From Parapedobacter composti (GTDB taxonomy: Bacteria; Bacteroidota; Bacteroidia; Sphingobacteriales; Sphingobacteriaceae), in assembly GCF_900112315.1 (NCBI RefSeq), contig NZ_FOLL01000018.1, positions 28,652-92,651 on the forward strand: a stretch of 64,000 nt of DNA, written 5' to 3'. The notes under the pieces were generated by a model. It was given only the letters and a program-made list of their open reading frames with translations, did no database searches and was not told the origin of the DNA. The translations under genes and the position numbers were made by a program. Positions 60,144-64,000 of the stretch are shown here, piece by piece (within the stretch, counting starts at the first letter, position 1; every line of letters starts with the position of its first letter).

Positions 60144-62909
60144 ATGGGCGGGGGAGCGGATTTTGAATATTTAGTCAAGTTGCGTAAGATAGCTATACAT
60201 AGGCTCCTTGTTGTCATGTTTCTTTTTGTTTCGTTGCAAGCAATGGCGCAGCACCAACGGAAAGAGATAACGGGTATGGTGATTGATACGGCGGGGACAC
60301 CGTTGGCGGGAGTCAATGTACGCCTTACTACCATATTGGATACGGTGCTCACCGTTACCAACCAGCATGGCGCCTTCCGGTTTGCCGATATCATCGCGCC
60401 TGAAGTCCGGTTGATGTTCAGCATGATCGGTTTCAGCATACAGGATCGGACCTACCAGTTGGATGCTCCGGGACCGTCCATGCAGCTGCTACCTGTTGTA
60501 TTGCGGCCCCAGCAGAATTTGCTGAAGGAGGTGGTCGTTAACCGCGTAAAACCCATCGTCATCAAGCCGGATACGGTACAGTATAATCTGGATGCCTTTA
60601 ATATCCGGAAAAACGCTTTGTTGGAGGAAACACTGAAGCAACTTCCCAATTTTCAGGTGCTGCGCGACGGCACGGTGATAGCACACGGACGACAGATCAG
60701 CCGGGTACAGGTGGATAGCAAGAACTTCTTCGGCGGTGACGTGCTCACCGCTACGCGTAACCTGCCGGCCGAATTTATCCAATCATTGCAAGTGATTGAT
60801 TACTATGGCGACATGGCCCACAATACCGGGGTAAAGGAAGGCGAGCCCGAAAAGATACTGAATATCGTACTGAAGGAAGATAAGAAGCGTATATTGTTCG
60901 GCCAGGTGACGGGTGGCCAAGGTACGGAGGATCGTTACATCGGCAGCTTGGGGATCAATAATTTCAATGACGGGCAGGAATTTTCCCTGCTGGGTTCGTT
61001 CAATAATACAAACACCAGCCTGTTCAGCTTTGGCTCCCCGAGCGGTGGAGGGGGGCGTGAGCGCGGAAATGTAGACCTTACCGGCATGATGGATCCGGTG
61101 GATGGTCTGAATACCACCAATTCGGCGAGTGTCAGTTTTTCCGATGAATTTTCCGGAAAGGTGGAAGTCTACGGGAAATATAACTTTAGCAACCGGAAGA
61201 ATTATACCGCGGGAAACTCTTTGCTTCAAAGTGTTTTTGATTCCTATACCATAGTCAATCAAGAGGAGAAGGAGATATTGACCGACAACGTTAATCATCT
61301 CCTGGCATGGGATATCGAAAGCCGGTTGGACGATCGCAATTATCTAAAAGTGAGTCCCTCGGTATCATACAGTACTTCCAGTACTGACCACCGCAGTAAC
61401 GATACCATCAAAACGCACCGGGTGGTCAGCGAACGGGTGTATGACGCGGAAGACGAAACATCGTCGCCCAACTTCGATTTGGACGTGCTGTATTCGCGGA
61501 TGTTCAGCAAACCGGGGCGGAAATTCGTGCTCAGTATGCAGGGTAAATATTTCAGACGGAATAAGCTGGAAAACATCAACGACTATTTCGAGAGCGAAAA
61601 CATCCACACCGGGCAGCCCGTTCAGGACGGAACGTATCAGCTGGCCCAACAGGTGAAAAGCAATAACCGGAACAGGGAAGGACGCATGCGCGCGTCTTTC
61701 GTGGAACCTATCGATGAGAACAGCTTACTGGAAATCAATTACGAATATAACTATACCGCGATAGACAGCCGCCGCAGTGTCTGGGACATGGCTGAGGAGA
61801 CGTTTGTCGATTCGCTTAGCGTAGATTATTCGTATTTTTTTGAAAGCAACCGGGTAGGGCTGACTTACCAGATGGAAAAGAGCCAGCGCGTCAAGTACAT
61901 GCTGGGATTTGCCGTACAGCCCTTGTATCTCAAAGGTCACACGCTTGACACCGATACCCATACCCGGTATCATAATGTCAACCTGGTTCCCAGTGCTGGA
62001 ATGCGCTTCCGAATCAACGATGAAAGCGAACTGTCTGTAGAATATCTCGGAACCAACAATCAGCCGAATTTCTCCCAGATACAGCCAATACGTGACCTCA
62101 CCAATTCACAGAACATTATTATCGGCAATGCGGAGCTGAAGGCGGAGTTTATCAACCGCTTTACCGCCCGCTTCCGCCGGACCAAACTGGGTATGGGCCG
62201 TTTTTTCGAGGCGCAGCTTGCTGTCAACCAAGTGCAGAACAAAATCGTAACCAACCGTTCGGGCCGTCCCAACAGTACTGTGCAGGAAACGAGTTTCCGG
62301 AATGCATCGGGCTATTTCGACATGAGGGGATACTATATGTTCAGCACCCCGATGGCCGGCGACAACTTCCAGCTTAACCTGAACGGTACCATGGATTACA
62401 TCAACAATATATCCTATATCAACCATGAGAAGCGTATCGGGCGCAATTTCATTTATTCGCAGGCCATGCAGATGCGGTATTCGCTGGAAGACATCATCGA
62501 GACAGAACTGAACAGCAGCTATACGTTCAACCGGGCACGTTATTCGCTGGTGTATAGCCGGGGGAGGGACGATAATGCCCATTCATTTCTGGTGGGGCTG
62601 GCCGGGAAAGGGTACCTTTCAGATAACTGGGCATTCGGTTTCGACCTGTCGCACCGGTTGAACAGCGGATACAGCAGTTTTGTCAACGCCAATCCGACGT
62701 TGCTCAATGCCTATATTGAATACACGTTCCTGCCCAATAATATAGCGTTGCTGCGCTTGCAGGGATTCGACCTGTTCAACGAGAACACGGGGGTGATGCG
62801 AGAGGTAATGGGCACGGATATCCTCGACGTGCGGAATAACAGGCTGGCCCGGTACTTCATGTTGTCGCTGAATATCCGTTTACAGAAATATCCATCGAAG
62901 AAATCATGA
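60144..62909 (+). CDS. TonB-dependent-receptor-like outer-membrane beta-barrel protein
   Basis: A 921-residue outer-membrane protein. Signal peptide (RLLVVMFLFVSLQAMAQ), carboxypeptidase-regulatory-like domain (ITGMVIDTAGTPLAGVNVRL, FSMIGFSIQDRTYQ), a plug-like segment (EVVVNRVKPIVIKPDTVQYNLDAFNIRKNALLEETLKQLPNFQV) and a large barrel of the OMP_b-brl_3 type. It lacks the SusC plug signatures, and no SusD follows. The start could be ATG 60144 or a later TTG near 60177. Its stop overlaps the quinone oxidoreductase start (ATGATGA). Confidence 0.88.
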   Translation: MGGGADFEYLVKLRKIAIHRLLVVMFLFVSLQAMAQHQRKEITGMVIDTAGTPLAGVNVRLTTILDTVLTVTNQHGAFRFADIIAPEVRLMFSMIGFSIQDRTYQLDAPGPSMQLLPVVLRPQQNLLKEVVVNRVKPIVIKPDTVQYNLDAFNIRKNALLEETLKQLPNFQVLRDGTVIAHGRQISRVQVDSKNFFGGDVLTATRNLPAEFIQSLQVIDYYGDMAHNTGVKEGEPEKILNIVLKEDKKRILFGQVTGGQGTEDRYIGSLGINNFNDGQEFSLLGSFNNTNTSLFSFGSPSGGGGRERGNVDLTGMMDPVDGLNTTNSASVSFSDEFSGKVEVYGKYNFSNRKNYTAGNSLLQSVFDSYTIVNQEEKEILTDNVNHLLAWDIESRLDDRNYLKVSPSVSYSTSSTDHRSNDTIKTHRVVSERVYDAEDETSSPNFDLDVLYSRMFSKPGRKFVLSMQGKYFRRNKLENINDYFESENIHTGQPVQDGTYQLAQQVKSNNRNREGRMRASFVEPIDENSLLEINYEYNYTAIDSRRSVWDMAEETFVDSLSVDYSYFFESNRVGLTYQMEKSQRVKYMLGFAVQPLYLKGHTLDTDTHTRYHNVNLVPSAGMRFRINDESELSVEYLGTNNQPNFSQIQPIRDLTNSQNIIIGNAELKAEFINRFTARFRRTKLGMGRFFEAQLAVNQVQNKIVTNRSGRPNSTVQETSFRNASGYFDMRGYYMFSTPMAGDNFQLNLNGTMDYINNISYINHEKRIGRNFIYSQAMQMRYSLEDIIETELNSSYTFNRARYSLVYSRGRDDNAHSFLVGLAGKGYLSDNWAFGFDLSHRLNSGYSSFVNANPTLLNAYIEYTFLPNNIALLRLQGFDLFNENTGVMREVMGTDILDVRNNRLARYFMLSLNIRLQKYPSKKS

Positions 62910-63874
62910 TGAACGCAGCGGTTATTACGGCTTACGGTGCTCCCGAGCATCTGCTGGTGCAGCAGCGTCCGGTTCCGGTTCCGGCGGCCCACGAAGTACT
63001 TATCCAGGTGCGGGCAGCGGGGATAAACCGTCCGGACATCTTCCAGCGGAAAGGCAAGTATCCCGCACCGCCGGGCGTGGTGCAAGACATACCCGGACTG
63101 GAAGTGGCAGGGGTGGTGGAAGCCTGCGGGCCTGAAGTACGGCGCTGGAAGCCGGGCGACAAGGTATGTGCCCTGGTGGCGGGCGGCGGTTATGCTGAGT
63201 ACGTGGCGGCGGATGCATCGGTGTGCCTGCCTATACCGGAGCCGCTCGATTTCGCAGCGGCGGCCTGCCTGCCGGAAACGGTGTTTACCGTGTGGCATAA
63301 TGTATTTCAGCGGGGGCTGCTGCAACCGGGTGAAGCCCTGCTGGTACAAGGCGGCAGCGGCGGTATCGGCACTACGGCCATCCAACTGGCTGCAGCTTTC
63401 GGCGCCACGGTATACGCCACGGCCGGGTCGGACGAGAAGTGCGAACGCTGCGAGCAGTTGGGCGCGGCGGTCTGCGTGAATTACAAAACGCAGGATTTTG
63501 CCGAAGTGCTGGCGGGCAGCAGGATTGACGTTATCCTGGACAGCATCGGTGCGCCTTATATGGAAAGGCATATCGCATTGCTGGCTGCGGAGGGACGGTT
63601 GGTATTCATCAATGCGGTTGGTGGCCGGCAGGTGCCGGTGGACGTGATGGCGCTGATGCAGCGCCGGCTCACCCTGACGGGCAGCACGCTGCGTGGACGG
63701 GATATGGCTTTCAAAGGTGCGCTGCGGGAGACCGTGGAGCGTGAAGTATGGCCGTTGGTCGCCTCCGGGGTGTTCAAACCCGTCATCCATCGGGCATTCC
63801 CGCTGGCCGAGGCACACAGGGCCCATGAGCTGATGGAGTCCGGTGATTTCATGGGGAAGCTGGTGTTGGTTTAA
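62906..63874 (+). CDS. NAD(P)H-dependent quinone oxidoreductase (zinc-independent MDR family)
   Basis: A 322-residue medium-chain dehydrogenase/reductase of the QOR / PIG3 type. It shows AGINRPDIFQRKGKYPAPPG and IPGLEVAGVVEACGPEV, then VCALVAGGGYAEYV, and the NADPH loop LLVQGGSGGIGTTAIQLA. The catalytic-zinc ligands of alcohol dehydrogenases are missing, as expected for this branch. It starts within the preceding stop codon, so it is translated with the outer-membrane protein, though no functional link is obvious. Confidence 0.92.
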   Translation: MMNAAVITAYGAPEHLLVQQRPVPVPAAHEVLIQVRAAGINRPDIFQRKGKYPAPPGVVQDIPGLEVAGVVEACGPEVRRWKPGDKVCALVAGGGYAEYVAADASVCLPIPEPLDFAAAACLPETVFTVWHNVFQRGLLQPGEALLVQGGSGGIGTTAIQLAAAFGATVYATAGSDEKCERCEQLGAAVCVNYKTQDFAEVLAGSRIDVILDSIGAPYMERHIALLAAEGRLVFINAVGGRQVPVDVMALMQRRLTLTGSTLRGRDMAFKGALRETVEREVWPLVASGVFKPVIHRAFPLAEAHRAHELMESGDFMGKLVLV

Positions 63875-63940
63875 TTTAAGCTGATGGAATCCAGCAATTT
63901 CAAGGAAGAGGCTGTCTAAAAAGCCTCAATTAAGAAAAGG

Positions 63941-63977
63941 AATCCCCGATACAGATAAAGTTTCGGGGATTTTTTTG
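63941..63977 (+). terminator. Terminator after the quinone oxidoreductase
   Basis: AATCCCCGA and TCGGGGATT pair around a loop of about 14 bases and are followed by TTTTTTG. A second short hairpin GAGGCT/AGCCTC (63908-63927) precedes it. Confidence 0.85.
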
Positions 63978-64000
63978 TTTGTCCTAAAAAAAGCTTATTT

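Noticed and set aside
62711..63826. Long open frame antisense to the quinone oxidoreductase (371 codons)
   Set aside because: It mirrors a clear MDR-family gene; its translation is rich in His, Arg and Pro without a domain, as expected of a shadow frame in GC-rich codons.

Overview
This window looks like chromosomal DNA of a Bacteroidota bacterium, probably order Sphingobacteriales; Parapedobacter or Olivibacter are guesses only. Four things support this. There are SusC/SusD outer-membrane pairs and a FecI/FecR-type sigma/anti-sigma pair feeding an STN-domain SusC. There is a fused MurF-alanine racemase and families largely confined to Bacteroidota (DUF4249, DUF6266, DUF6686). Promoters read TAnnTTTG instead of TATAAT. 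Shine-Dalgarno sequences are mostly weak. No phage, plasmid or CRISPR genes are seen.

Region A (about 0.06-20.7 kb) is the most striking. It is a polysaccharide-utilisation-locus-like operon with peptidases where glycosidases would be expected. A D-Ala-D-Ala ligase and an AraC regulator lie next to a twelve-gene, same-strand run: five SxxK serine hydrolases of the S12 / beta-lactamase / D-aminopeptidase superfamily, an M19 dipeptidase lipoprotein, a collagen-like lipoprotein, SusC and SusD, an ornithine-cyclodeaminase-family enzyme, a lipoprotein fusing M19 dipeptidase to a VanX-type (M15D) D-Ala-D-Ala dipeptidase, and an APC amino-acid permease. The hydrolase/M19/hydrolase module occurs on both sides of SusCD, so it appears duplicated. 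Two promoters share a box at a fixed distance from the -7 element. I infer capture and breakdown of peptides containing D-amino acids (peptidoglycan stem peptides or non-ribosomal peptides), followed by uptake of the amino acids.

Region B (20.7-30.2 kb) is mostly housekeeping: a two-gene ABC exporter, a PH-domain membrane protein, tRNA-Gly(GCC), RecX, MurF-Alr, a DUF502 protein, a luciferase-family oxidoreductase, a THUMP-like methyltransferase and a cysteine desulfurase.

Region C (30.3-39.5 kb) is a second SusCD locus controlled by an ECF sigma factor and FecR. It ends in an exported FAD oxidoreductase and an exported protein whose 5' end is built from 17 tandem heptamers. Region D (39.5-51.7 kb) holds a 4Fe-4S F420-type protein with a polysaccharide pyruvyl transferase, OsmC, tRNA-Thr(CGT) abutted by two DUF6266 genes, four 11-bp repeats in front of an OxyR, a ClC channel, a DUF1080 lipoprotein, a TonB receptor/DUF4249 pair and a polysaccharide deacetylase.

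Region E (51.7-58.9 kb) is a peptide export island: TolC-family channel, periplasmic adaptor, small XRE regulator, a 79-residue double-glycine-leader peptide with a Gly/Leu-rich glycine-zipper body, a hairpin terminator, an HlyD adaptor and a C39 peptidase ABC transporter. It probably makes a secreted bacteriocin-like peptide not recognised here. The window closes with a DUF6686 gene, ferritin, a large TonB-type receptor overlapping a quinone oxidoreductase, and a terminator.
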